Below are positions 50,054 to 62,300 of a stretch of DNA of 64,000 nucleotides, one piece after another. Source of the stretch: Ichthyophthirius multifiliis (taxonomy: Eukaryota > Ciliophora > Oligohymenophorea > Hymenostomatida). Each line of letters starts with the position of its first letter. Within the stretch, counting starts at the first letter, position 1. The position numbers and the translations under genes were made by a program. The stretch covers positions 1 through 64,000 of the forward strand of contig NW_004085979.1 in assembly GCF_000220395.1 (NCBI RefSeq). Reading direction: 5' to 3'. The notes beneath the pieces are model-generated. The model did no database searches and was not told the origin of the DNA. It was given only the letters and a program-made list of their open reading frames with translations.

Positions 50054-53000
50054 TCAATTTTCTTCTAATGGAATATGTTTAATTTCTTAATGACTTTATT
50101 TTTCATCTGCTTCTTAATAACTTCCAAACTTCGCAATATTTCTAACATCAGTTAATTCATAATGTAATTTTTTTTGTACTTTTTTATATTTTCTAATGAA
50201 ATATATTAACGCGCTTGTAATACTAATTACAACCAAAAAAACTGAAATAATAATTATTACTGGAATTTTAGTTTTTGTATCTTTATTAGTATCAAATTGT
50301 TAAAGCAAAGTCATTCCATAAACATAATCCCTATAGAATTTCTTTTCAGTGTATTACTTATAGCCAAACTAAGCTTAAGCCTTAATAAAAACTTGAATTT
50401 GATCAGTTTAAACTAACGCAATAACTTTTTCTAAGATTTTTCTATCAACAGAAAAGTTAACAGATTATTAATCTGAATTAGTTAATTCATCAGCAATGCT
50501 TCTAATAGCGGCGACTTTAGGTTTAAATGCTGATTCTTCATCATTTAAAATTACTTATTTAAACTCAGTTTAAGAGAAAGATTCTACATAATCAATACTT
50601 GAATAAAATTTAACATCATTAGTAATAATGATTGAATAAAAGATTTTTTCAAGCACAAACTAAGAATCTTAAATTTTTTAATTTTTAAGCTTATCTATTT
50701 AAAATTAATAATCTTCTTTATTATTAATAAGCTTAATATACATATTATCTGGATAACTAAGATTATTAACAGGCAAAATCGTATCATAAGGGAAATAGTT
50801 AAATTTGATTTTTCCTTAACTATATTTTACTTAGTTTTAAAGAGAAATGAAAATGTTATTATTTTCTATGTTCATTATAAAAGTACTACCCATTACTTAA
50901 TTATCTAATATTTATATATCAAAATGGCCGTCAAGTGCTTTTTCATATGAAGATGCTGCTTTTGCCAATACTTTTCCTTATGTGTCTTGAATTTAGAGTA
51001 TGATTGTGCTCTTTTCTATTGGAGTTACTAATTCAAAGTATTGACTCTATTCAATTTAATCAAAATAAAATATTTAAGGATGTTCGGGCGATAATAATGT
51101 GAATTTCCCAGAAGCTACTATTTTTAAGTTTTTGATATCTAATTTTTTGTGAGTATTAAAAAGATTGATGTTTATTTATTTCTATTATTTTGGTATGTTA
51201 TAAACTTTTATTAGTTTAAGAAAAGTTTTAGAGGATGAGTCATATTAAAAGTCCAATAATTTAGATTACAGCTTTGCTTTTTAGGATTCGTATTCATCTT
51301 ATAAAGTTAATTCGGTTACATCGGAACTTACTTCAAATTAAAATTGATATTAAATAGTTAATTCATTAGTATTCATAGATTACTTATTTTTTTAAAATAA
51401 TTATTATATTAATATATATATATATATATAAATATATTTACTATTATATATTATATTTTATCTTAAGATTTTAATAATTTATTAACTAAAGGAACATCAT
51501 AATTAATTTATTAAATAGTTTCGGTTCTTTTATACGAAATGTAATATTTAGATTTTTTCTTTTTTTTAAAAAAATAAATAATACATATATAGTATATTAT
51601 TTAAAATAAATACTTCTAAAGATTTAATTTCTATATAATAAAGTTAATTAGTATTTTAAAGAGGTTATAATGTATAATTATATGATTATTATCCTTTGAG
51701 TTTATTCTTATATTATATTTAATGAACTGTCAAATTTTCATCATAATAGAATATACTAACTTCCAATTCTCCATATTCAATTTGTAAATGTACAGCACTT
51801 AATTACTAAACATTAAATGTATGCATAGTAACATCATTAAAATATAATTTATTTTTCTATACAATATTTTCCAATAGATGCATTTCATTTTAACTATTAG
51901 TTTCCTCAATTTATACAGTTAATAAACTTCCGGAATGTTCCAAAGCTTAAAACTCTAGTAAATAATAACAATAAGAAATACATTAGTAATCATTATCTTA
52001 AGTATCTACTTCTATAACATCTTAAGTAGTGGAAATAAAAGTATCTTTTAAAGGCAACTTTAGCTCTGATTATTAAATTTTATCGTTATATTTTTAAATT
52101 TTTAGCTTTGTTTTTCCTTAAGTTAAATTCTACATTACTATTTTGAATGGTTTTCCTTTGATTTTATTTATATATTAAAAATATTAATAATCTTCTTCGG
52201 AATTTAATTATATTTTTGTTATGTTTCCAGCCTATATATTCTTTATTTTTATTTTTCCTTTCTCTTTTTAACTATAACTTATTTAATATATAATATCCTT
52301 TTAAATATTTAATGATTTCACTTCTATTATATATTAAGTCTATATTTTATCTATTTTAAATTCCTTTAAAACTTTATGATCTATTGTTAATTCTAATGAT
52401 TAAACATTAGATGATGATTTTATTAATTAGTTTTCACAGTATATATCTATTTCTAGTGTATTTACTAGATATTCAGTTCCTTATACTGTAAATGACTCTA
52501 TATCTTCATTAAATATATCAATTGAGTAAAATCTGGCCCCTTTAGTTGGAAGAACATCTTTAATTTTATCACCGATGTTAATTCTAGTTTTAGATTATTA
52601 GAGAGTTAAACTAATTTAATCAATTTTATCAGAATTCGAACTTTAAATGTTACTTGTATTGTCAACTAAATAAATGGCTAATCCACATTCTCTTTTATCA
52701 AATTAACAAGAAATTTAACTATCAATTATTTCATAGCTTTTTTTTTATAAAAAATAATAAAAAATGAATATATATATATATATAAATAATATATATATAT
52801 ATTTATATATATATATATATATATATATTTAAAAAAAAATATTTTTTTTACAAATAATTTTCGTCTTTTTATGTTTTAAATTTAATATCATATTCACCTT
52901 CATCACATCCTTAAGGATAATCCCATTCTTACTTCGGTATTTAATTATAGACTATTTTGGCACAAATTTCAACCGAGTCTCCATAGAAGGTAGAGCTTTT

Positions 53001-55730
53001 AAAAAGATTAAACTTTCTTGAATATAACTCTGGATAATAAAGATATTTATGTTATTAAAAATTAAACAAAATTATATTTGGGATATCTGAAAAAATAAAT
53101 TAATGTTATAAATCTTAGTCGTCAGATTATATTAATATTGAGTTCTCTTTATTTGAAATTACAGTTAAGAAAATAAAGCAACTATCCAAAATTTTATTTT
53201 AATTAAGATTAGGACAGTTTTTTTGTAATTTTTATCCATCTATAGTAGTTGGGATATAATTTTACAATTAAACCACTCCTTCTTCTATTTTATGAGGTTG
53301 TGTAATTTTTTAATCACAAGAAGCAAATACCTTCACCCCATTTTCTAATTCTATATCTCCTACCAATATTTTCTAAATAACAACTGAGTTATAAGATTTA
53401 ACTGCTATTTTATAATATTGCTCTCCTTTTTTCAGTTACAATTATTATTATTATCCCATTTTTAAATTGCTATGAACTAAATTACTTGTTACAAAACTTA
53501 AAGTAAACTACAAATTTTATTACGACTTATTTTCTTTTGGTCTAACTATTCCATACATAGTTTTTTATTCATTTTCAAATTACCAGTATTTAATCTAGAA
53601 ATTAATTTAATTAGAACTGGACATATATTAATGAGTATAATAAATATTATCCCCTACTTATATGTCAAAAGATCCAACAATAGGTTCCAAAATGACTTAA
53701 ACACTTATAAAATCTAAATTTTCATTTTAGCTTTAATCATCATTATTTTTTTTATTAACCTAAAATTGAAAATGAATTTCTTAATATTTATCTTTATCAA
53801 AATTAATTGTTTGACTTTAGTTTTCTAACAATTTATAATTCAGAACTTAATATTGTTTAATTCCTTTAGCCAAAAGACTATAAGAGCTGAAATTCGCATC
53901 ACCCTAAACTCCTAAATAGATATATTTGGCAACTTGAAAATCACACTCTGATTTATAAACAACCAAATAATTCCAAAAAGACTTCTTTTAATTATTATTA
54001 ATAGAAGGTTTACTTATAAGACAAGAAGCAAATAAACTCACTTATCCTTTCACATCTGAAATCTAAAAGCTCATTTCTTCCAATTCTTGATTATCTCCTA
54101 CATAAATTTTATAATAATTAATTTTTCCGAGTTCAATTCCTTCATGGATTACCTAATCTTCTTTCAAAACAGTATGTTAGGCACTTGAGCTAACTAAAAG
54201 TGTATATCCGATTTAAATTTTATCATTATTAAAGACAGCAATCACATAATTACAAACATGTAAGCTATCTCCAAATTTAGTATTTCCACATTAAGTCGGA
54301 TCATTTTCATAAATATATTTCAAAACATCTTTTTCGAACTTCGCCTGAATAATCTAATCCTCAGTTTTTGAAATTTTGCACGTTCCCTTATTATCAACAC
54401 TGCATTTTTTCAATAATAAAATAGGTTTTCCCATATCTGCATTAATAGTAATAGTAAAATTAGATACACTGCTTCCATATATAGCAAGTTTATACTCAAT
54501 AATTTCATCTGGTAATAGTTTTCCCTTTTCCGGATAATCAAATCCTATTTTAAGCCTTCCTTATGGAAAGAAACTTTTTAAAGTAAATAACGAAGAATCT
54601 GATTTACTTTAAACGCTAATATATAAATCTTTTCCAAAAGCCTTCATTTATTTTAATTAGTCTGCAGAAATAACTAACTTATCATCCATTTCTAATTCCG
54701 ATTTCCATTCATATTCTTACACTTTATCAAATGGTCTATAATCTACAAAAAGATCCGGGTCTCCTGAGAACGGTATCAAACTAATAACTAAATTATTTTA
54801 TAAAAAAAATGGAACATTCTTTTCTATTTCCTTACTAATTTACAATTAATACTTCATCTCTTTCGTTCCAATCATTGTAAATCCTGATACATTTTCAAAA
54901 ACATCGATTTTTCGTACTTTTCCCCATCCAAAAGCCCTTATAGCGATAATAGCACCCTCGTGAGCTTCAATCATAGCTGTATAAACTGAAGGAGAAACGA
55001 TATCGAACATTTATTTAGACTAAAAAATTACTCCCATACCTGCTCCTGAACCCCAGTTCAGTCCTATGGCATTATATGAATCCCTTGAAGGCACAGTGTC
55101 GCTATAGTTCATAAAAACATCAAATGTGTTTTTGGACTCTTGAGGATTAATAAGCTCAAATTCTATAAAAATATGTTCTATTTCTTCATTTATATCTTCT
55201 TTATTTATAGAAAGTTTCACTAATTTGTTCAATATTAAATTCGGATTATCTATATTAAGTTTTTCTGTATCTTAAAATATAGCATATTTAGTATTATTTA
55301 ATCTTAATTAGATAACGTTTATTTCTTCTTCGTATAAAGCCGTCAATTTAAATGAACAATTATTCGAACTGCACTTAATTGTTATATAAAAAGTCTGATC
55401 TTCTTTAATATCATTTGCATGAATGTAGCAGAAAGCAAAGCCATAAGACTTACATACATATTAAGATTTATCTAAATGCTATTGTGTTTTAGATACTTTT
55501 GATTCTGTATTTATATATATGTCAGGTTCGCTATCGTAGAAACGTCCTTCTGCTATTATTATTAAAAATGAGTCTGGAATTTTCTTTATTATGTGAATAT
55601 CATAGTCGAGATGTCCATCTGAATTTTTCAAAAAACCGTTTAGAGATTAAGAGAATTCCATTTTTTAGGAAATGGAATGATTCAAAATTAAAAATATTAT
55701 TAAAAATATTTATAGATTAAGTTTTGACAT
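50054..55730 (-). CDS. Very large type I membrane protein with repeated beta-sandwich (PPC-like) ectodomain
   Basis: Start ATG at 55730, stop TGA 50054-50056, roughly 1,800 aa. Signal peptide MSKLNLQIFLIIFLILNHSI. The ectodomain is a run of ~100-120 residue modules with alternating hydrophobic strands and Cys pairs, for example LDYDIHIIKKIPDSFLIIIA with DSEPDIYINTES and FYITIKCSSNNCSFKLTALY, and later EIIEYKLAIYGSSVSNFTIT with KPILLLKKCSVDNKGTCKI. The pattern (strand, DPDxYI-like, G-F-xxC-x-I, YIxVxC-xxxCxFxL) looks like PPC-type repeats. One TM helix (PVIIIISVFLVVISITSALI) precedes a ~65-residue cytosolic tail KKLHYELTDVRNIAKFGS. Introns at 51383-51441, about 51562-51614 and about 52748-52850. 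Codon use is G+C-richer and the frame is intact. Probably a cell-surface protein; ligand unknown. Confidence 0.8.
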
Positions 55731-56915
55731 TTTTTATAAAGAATTATATTTTATTTAATTTAAATATATAAATAAATATTTTAATTTATGTTTTATAAAA
55801 AGAAAATATAAATTATTTTATATTATATATACGATATAAATTTATATTAAAATTTTATTTTATTTTAGTTATGATTAATTTAGATTATTATACTTATAAC
55901 ATGTATTATAATATTACTATTATTATTTTTTTCAAGTTATAATTAAATTGAAATAAATAATTATAATATATTAAGAAATTTAAAAAAAAAATAATAGAAA
56001 AGATAAAAATAATAATAAAAAAAATATATATATATATAAAAAATATAGGATATATAAGAAATATATGTTATTAAAAAAATAAATATAATATATAATAAGA
56101 GTTTTAAATAATTAAATTTTTAAATGTAAAATTTAAAATATATTATTTTTTATTATCAAAATTTAATTATATGTTAAAAAAAATTGCTATTTTAATATAT
56201 ATTAAATTAAATGAAACGGTATAAATATAAAATTTTAATTATAGATAAAACAAAAAAAATATATATGCATAAAATATATTTTTTTATTATATTTCTTTAA
56301 TAAATATATATTATTTTTAATTATTTGAAATAAAAATAAAAATTAATTAAAAATAAATAAAAAATATATTTAATTAAAATAACATATATAAAAATATATT
56401 TATTTATTAATTAATTTATTTATATTTATAAATATATATATATATATTATATATATTATATAAAAAAATATATAAATATATATTTATATTTCATTTATTT
56501 AATAAATATATATTACTTTTTTAATTTTTAAATCTATTATATATATTTATTATTTATAATAATTTTAATGTATTAAATATATTAATATATCTCATATATT
56601 TAATATTTTAAATATATTATATTTATTGATATTTTTTTTTATATATTTTATTGTTTAATAATAAATAAATATTTAAAATCATTTATTTTATATCTTAAAG
56701 TTTTAATTATTTATCTGCATTTTTTTTTAATATTATCTATTTTTTTTTACAATTTTTTTAAGAATATTTATGTTATTAAAATTTTCTTATTTTCTTCTCT
56801 TATAATTTTTATTTTTTTGTAATGCTTATGTTTTATAATAATCTACTTTTTCATAATTTTAATGATAATTAATGTATTTTTTTTTCATTTATTTTCTTTA
56901 AATTAACATTCTTTA
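55731..56915. other. AT-rich intergenic region
   Basis: About 1.2 kb of nearly pure A+T between the large membrane protein gene and the PKA-R pseudogene. No coding frame. Confidence 0.6.
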
Positions 56916-57633
56916 TCATTTAAAAATTATTATTATTTTTGAAATCAAAACCATTTTTTCTTAAATTTATTGTTTTATAGCATCTGAATTACACTATCTA
57001 TTATAATTTTCCATATCTTTTACTAATTCGAATTATTTAATTAAATTTTCATACAATTTTCTTTTTTTATAAGTCTAATCTTTTTCATTATTTTTAAATA
57101 TATCTCTATAAAAAATATAATTATTCCTTTATGTCCTATATAATAAGTCTAATTCTTAGAAATTTTTTCTAAAAAATATGTTTTTATACAAGTAAATTAT
57201 TATAATTTTTTTAATTATATATATATACAATCTAATTCTCATTAATTTAAAAAATATAAAACATCTTCATCCTCCCCCAATTTAACTATATAATCTCCTG
57301 ATTTAATTTTTTTTCTTTCATTGAATTTATAACTATTTTACTCTATTTATCGTCTAATACTGAAAACATAAATGATAGTCATACACATGATTTTATTTTT
57401 GCGGCTTTTTGGCTTTAAGGTGAAATTAAAAAGGCTATTTTTTAATTAAATTGGCCAAATACTTCGGCAGATACAGATTTTATAACATTAGCGTATATTG
57501 CCTTGCTTTTTATATTTATTTCTAAATCATCTTTTTGATCTTCTGACCTACTTGGTTATTCTTCGATTATATTTGTTTTAGCTCACATATATTTATTTTG
57601 ATTTATTTTTGTTATAAATAATTATTTATTCAT
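56916..57633 (-). pseudogene. cAMP-dependent protein kinase regulatory subunit, decayed copy
   Basis: Reading from ATG at 57633 in one frame: AEVFGQFNQKIAF (PKA-R post-inhibitor region, usually SVSAEVFGQFN), SFMFSVLDDKQSKIVINSMK, then after one base added at 57307-57314 KSGDYIVKLGEDEDVLYFL and ELDC (start of cNMP domain A), later FQELDLLYRTQRNN (degenerate phosphate-binding cassette) and YKKRKLYENLIKQFELVKDM (helix before domain B). In-frame TGAs fall three times: just after the first Met segment, before LSFMF, and at the Gly of the SGELDC motif. The cassette lacks FGExALxxxxxRAAT residues and domain B is absent. It is therefore a non-functional relic, or an assembly of micronuclear-type sequence. 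Confidence 0.75.
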
Positions 57634-57807
57634 AATTTTAATATAATCTTTAATTAATATTTTGTAATTTTTTTTTTTTAATACATTAAAATATTAGGTA
57701 TTAAATTGAATATATAAAATATTAAATTAATAAATTGATTATAATCATATTTTTATATGAAAATTAAATTATTTATAATTATTTATATTTATATAAAAAG
57801 TTAATTG

Positions 57808-57847
<40 letters not shown>

Positions 57848-58030
57848 TATTATAATATTTAAAAATCTATAATATTTTTTAAAAAATAAGATTTTTATTA
57901 TATTTATTAATAAAAAAATAAAAATTATATTCAATATGTTATATTTGCATAATAAAAATAATTCTAAATAAAAAATAATACTTTCTTTTTTTTTTTTATT
58001 TTTATAAAAGATTATAAAACTAATCTAACT
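57634..58030. other. AT-rich spacer with (TA)n
   Basis: Contains (AT)n at about 57812-57843. No coding frame. Confidence 0.6.
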
Positions 58031-58754
58031 TCAAAATGAAATTTTTATAATTTCGCCTTTAAGTTTATTAATACGAGACAAAAGTGAACAATCTAGGAAA
58101 TTATTTCCGGAATACATTTAAAGTCCTCCTAAAATAGTAGGATCTACCTAATAAGTAACAGTAAATTATACACCTTAATTACCTCTTTTTAATCCATCTT
58201 CAACTTTGTTTTTTATTCTTAATTTAATTCGTTTGCTGATATTATAGTAATAGATTCTTATTTATTAAGAATTCTATAATATTCGATATATTTCTCGGCA
58301 GTTTTAGGTAAGCTATCTAGTCTTTTATTTTCTATTAATGTTTCTAAAAAATTATTTGTAACATTTGTAAAACTATCTTATCCTAAACATTATAATATTT
58401 ACCTTTATTCTGTTCTTTTTAAAGATACATTGTTCAAAAATGATTTAAAAACTTCACTTTCTTTATATAAATCTAAAAAGTATTTCATATCTTCAGCTAC
58501 TTTATTTAATAAATTCTATGAGCTTGCACTTGAAAATAATACACCTGCATATTTTCCTTAGATACTATCTTCAACCTTATTTTTATTATTTTATTAAATA
58601 ATGAATTATATTTATATTTATTTTTTACTTATGGTGGCTTGTTTCCTTCTATATTTGTTATTTCTTAATGTGATTATCCACCTGTTTAAAAGTTTTTGAC
58701 TATAATATTGGAAAGATATTGATTTTTAGAAAATACTTTTCTAATAGAAATCAT
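58031..58754 (-). CDS. Mitochondrial ATP synthase OSCP (delta) subunit
   Basis: Start ATG at 58754, stop TGA 58031-58033, intron 58576-58628, about 223 aa. The N-terminus MISIRKVFSKNQYLSNIIVK is basic and Ser-rich as a mitochondrial targeting peptide. OSCP/delta features: QGKYAGVLFSSASSQNLLNK, helical N-terminal domain, LIENKRLDSLPKTAEKYIEY, and the C-terminal signature TYQVDPTILGGLQMYSGNNF then DCSLLSRINKLK. OSCP joins the peripheral stalk to the F1 head. The frame slips at T6 58209-58214 (A6 in coding sense) between NELNQEQK and VEDGLKRG; one added A repairs it. Family length agrees. Confidence 0.88.
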
Positions 58755-59354
58755 ATTTTTTAATTAATATTGTTTTTGTATAAAAAATACTATTTTTAAT
58801 AAAATATATATTTTTTTTTTCCTTTAAATATTTTATTTTATTCTATATAAATTTTAATTATTATATTTATGAATAATTATAAATAGATCTTTATCAAATT
58901 TTAATTATATTTTTATTTTTTTACTTATAGGCACATTACTAAGAAAATAATAATTAGAAATAATATTTACCAATATAATGAAAACTTAAAATTTATAAAT
59001 AAAATTTTTAATATAGTAATTTAATACAAAAAAAAAAAAAAAAAAGTACAAAAATTTCTGTCCAAATAATGTTTTTTATTTTATATTAAAAATAAATAAT
59101 ATTTAATAATCAACATAGCCATATTGAATTATAATTTCACAAAATTTATCTAAATTTTATTAAAATATTAAACATAATTTATAATATTAATTACTTTTTA
59201 TATTAAAAATTTTGTATCTAAAATATTGTTTATTTTATAAATTACATAAGAGAATAAAAAGTATAATTATTTTTATAAGTTAAATAAGAGAATAAAATAT
59301 TCATTTGTTTTTTTTACACTAATTTAGATATTTAATTAAATACGATATTAAAAT
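58755..59354. other. AT-rich divergent spacer
   Basis: Between OSCP (-) and the large hydrolase gene (+). Contains a poly-A run at 59028-59045. No coding frame. Confidence 0.6.
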
Positions 59355-62300
59355 ATGGATTAAAATTTAAAGTATTTATAAAATGGTGTACATAATAATG
59401 ATGATTAAAATATATAAAAAGAGATTTTTAATTAATTACAAATAAGCCAAAAAAAATTAAAACTTTTGGATTTATCTAAATTTTATTAACCTTTTTATTA
59501 TGTTGATGTTTATTCAATTGGAAAATGGCAAGTAGGAAAAGTTATTGATATTGATTAGAAAGGAAAATTAAAAATTTAAATAAATTTATCAACTTAATAT
59601 TATTAAAATAGAGAAGAAGTATTTATAATAAAAGCTTCAAAAATACATAATATAAAATTTAATTATATTAAAAAATATTAAAACTTATTTTTTTATTTTA
59701 GTTTCATACTTATGATTCTAAAAATTTAGCACCTTTTAGAAAAAAAATAGAGATTAAATTATATTCGTGTTCGATTCAAACTAATAATTCAATTAAAATA
59801 TTATTTAAGTAAAAAAAATAAAAAAATCCTTTTTGATAATATTAATAAAGGAAATAGAAAAAATGAATAATTTAATATAATCAGATTTATAAATTGATGA
59901 TCCAAATTAAATTAACTAATATTTTAGAGGAACTTTGAATTTTATGATAGAAAAAATTCTAAACTTAAATAATTTTATAATAAATAAAGATAACTAAGAA
60001 ACAATAATTTACTTTTTTAAAAAATTCATCTAATTAACGAATAAATACATTCAAATACTACCCAAATATATACCTAATGTAAAAATTTCATTTTTTATCT
60101 TAAAAATTAAAATAAGAAATTAAATTAATAACAAAAGCATTTCTATATTTACAAATATTTTTATTTTAAATAATTTATATTATTTTTTTAAAAAATATTA
60201 ATATTTTTATTATTAAATTACTATAAAAATAATAATAATAATAAAAGTATATAAATGCTATGAATATTGATATAGATTTGTTTATAGTTGATAGTTAAGT
60301 TGCTTTTGTAAGTTCATATTTTTAAATTTTCGATTCATTATAAAGTTTATTCGGAGGAATATAAAGAACATAGAAATTCTTTGTATTTAAAAAATAAAAA
60401 TTTTAAAAAAATATATAATATATTTTTATTTCTAAATATACAAATATACAAATATACAAATATATATATATAAATATAAAAATATATACATATATTTATA
60501 TATTTATTAATATATATATTAATTTATTTTATTAATATATATAATTTAATTTATTTTTATTAATATATATAATTTAATATTCATTATTTTAAAAAATATC
60601 TAAAAAAAGTCTCAATTTAGATATGATGGATTAACCTAAACATATTTATCAACAAAAAATATTTAATATTTTTATGATATATAAGGATATGAAAATTTAT
60701 TTAATTTAATATAATGTGAATACTAAGGCTATAAAACTCCATTTAATATAATTGAAAAAATAAGTTATTTAATGAAGTTTTCTTAAAATAGAATACCATT
60801 AGCAATACATGATAATTTATGTTTAGAGTACAAAAAAGTAAAATTTTTAAAAAATAAATAAAAATTAAAAAAAACAAAAACAAGATTATATTGAAAAGAA
60901 TACAAAAGATTTAAGATAAAGAAATAAAAGATATAAACTTATAACAAGTATCAAATATAATAAGAAGTTTAGATTCTATAAAAATAAAAAACATAGAAGG
61001 CCTTGATTAAAATGAGAATGAAATAAACGAGGCTTTATTTTTAACTAGAGTAATAAAATCCTAATATCTTGAAAAAAAAATTGCTGCATTAATATTATTT
61101 AAAGAGCTTATAAAATCCTGCATGAATATAAAACATATATAGACATTAATAAAGGAAAATTAGTTAATTTAATATTTACTCATTGATAATTTCCATCCTG
61201 AAATTTTTAAAAGGTCAATTCCTTTATTAGTATCCACAATCGATAATCGCAATTTTTAATAAATGGATGTCCTAATAAAAATTCTCCAAAATTAATATGA
61301 TGTAGACTTAGTTTTAATTTATGAAGGTATTAATACTTTGACCTAATATTTGAATAGTGATTGTTTAAGTCTAATTATAGATTATATTTATTCGATTCCT
61401 TAAAATAAATATACTTAATAAACTTTAAATTTTATAAAATATTAGCTATTTAATTTATAGAAATTACAAGCCAATAGTTCTTCTAGTAGTAAAAGGAATA
61501 TTGGCTATAGTGAAAGTAATTAAGAAAATCCAGAAGCAAAAGCCTATTCTAATCTTTTGAACTTATTAACTAAGCTTTATTGGGAAATTATTTAAGATTA
61601 AAACAAGTTAAATAATAAATTAATTGATTATGCTGTCGATTCTTTCATTTAAATTATTTCTTCTTCAAATTTTGCTTATTTTAGGGATAGTTGTTAGTAA
61701 TAATGTATTAAAAATATTCAATAAAATGTACAAGTTTGTTAAAGTATAAAAATTCTAATTGAAATTTTTAAAGCTTAAGGTAAATAATCATAATCATATT
61801 ATTATTATACAAATAATTTTGGTTCGTAAAATTAATTTAACTTTCTAATAAAAAATGATAAAAATATAAATTACTTTGAAATAGTTGCTCAAAACTTATG
61901 CACTTTATTACAAAATACAAAAGATTAAGTTCTAATTAATGATTAAAAACTGGAATAAGTATTTTTTTTATATATATTTTATTGTTTATACAAATAAATA
62001 AAATAAGATTATTATAGGAAAATATAATTTAAAATAACATATTTAAATAAGATTTTAATTTTTAACTTTTATTCTGAATTATTCAGAAAATAAAAAAACT
62101 GTTTCTATAAACCATATAAGGAAATTATGGGAAAATATTATAACAGATAAATATGATATTTAAATAAGAAGAATATTTTTAAAATGGATATGTGTAATAA
62201 ATATTATACAATATATTTATTAATATTTAAACAAACAAAAAAGTAAAAAAGAAACAATTAAAACAAAAAAATGATTTTTTCAAAACAATTAACATATTTT

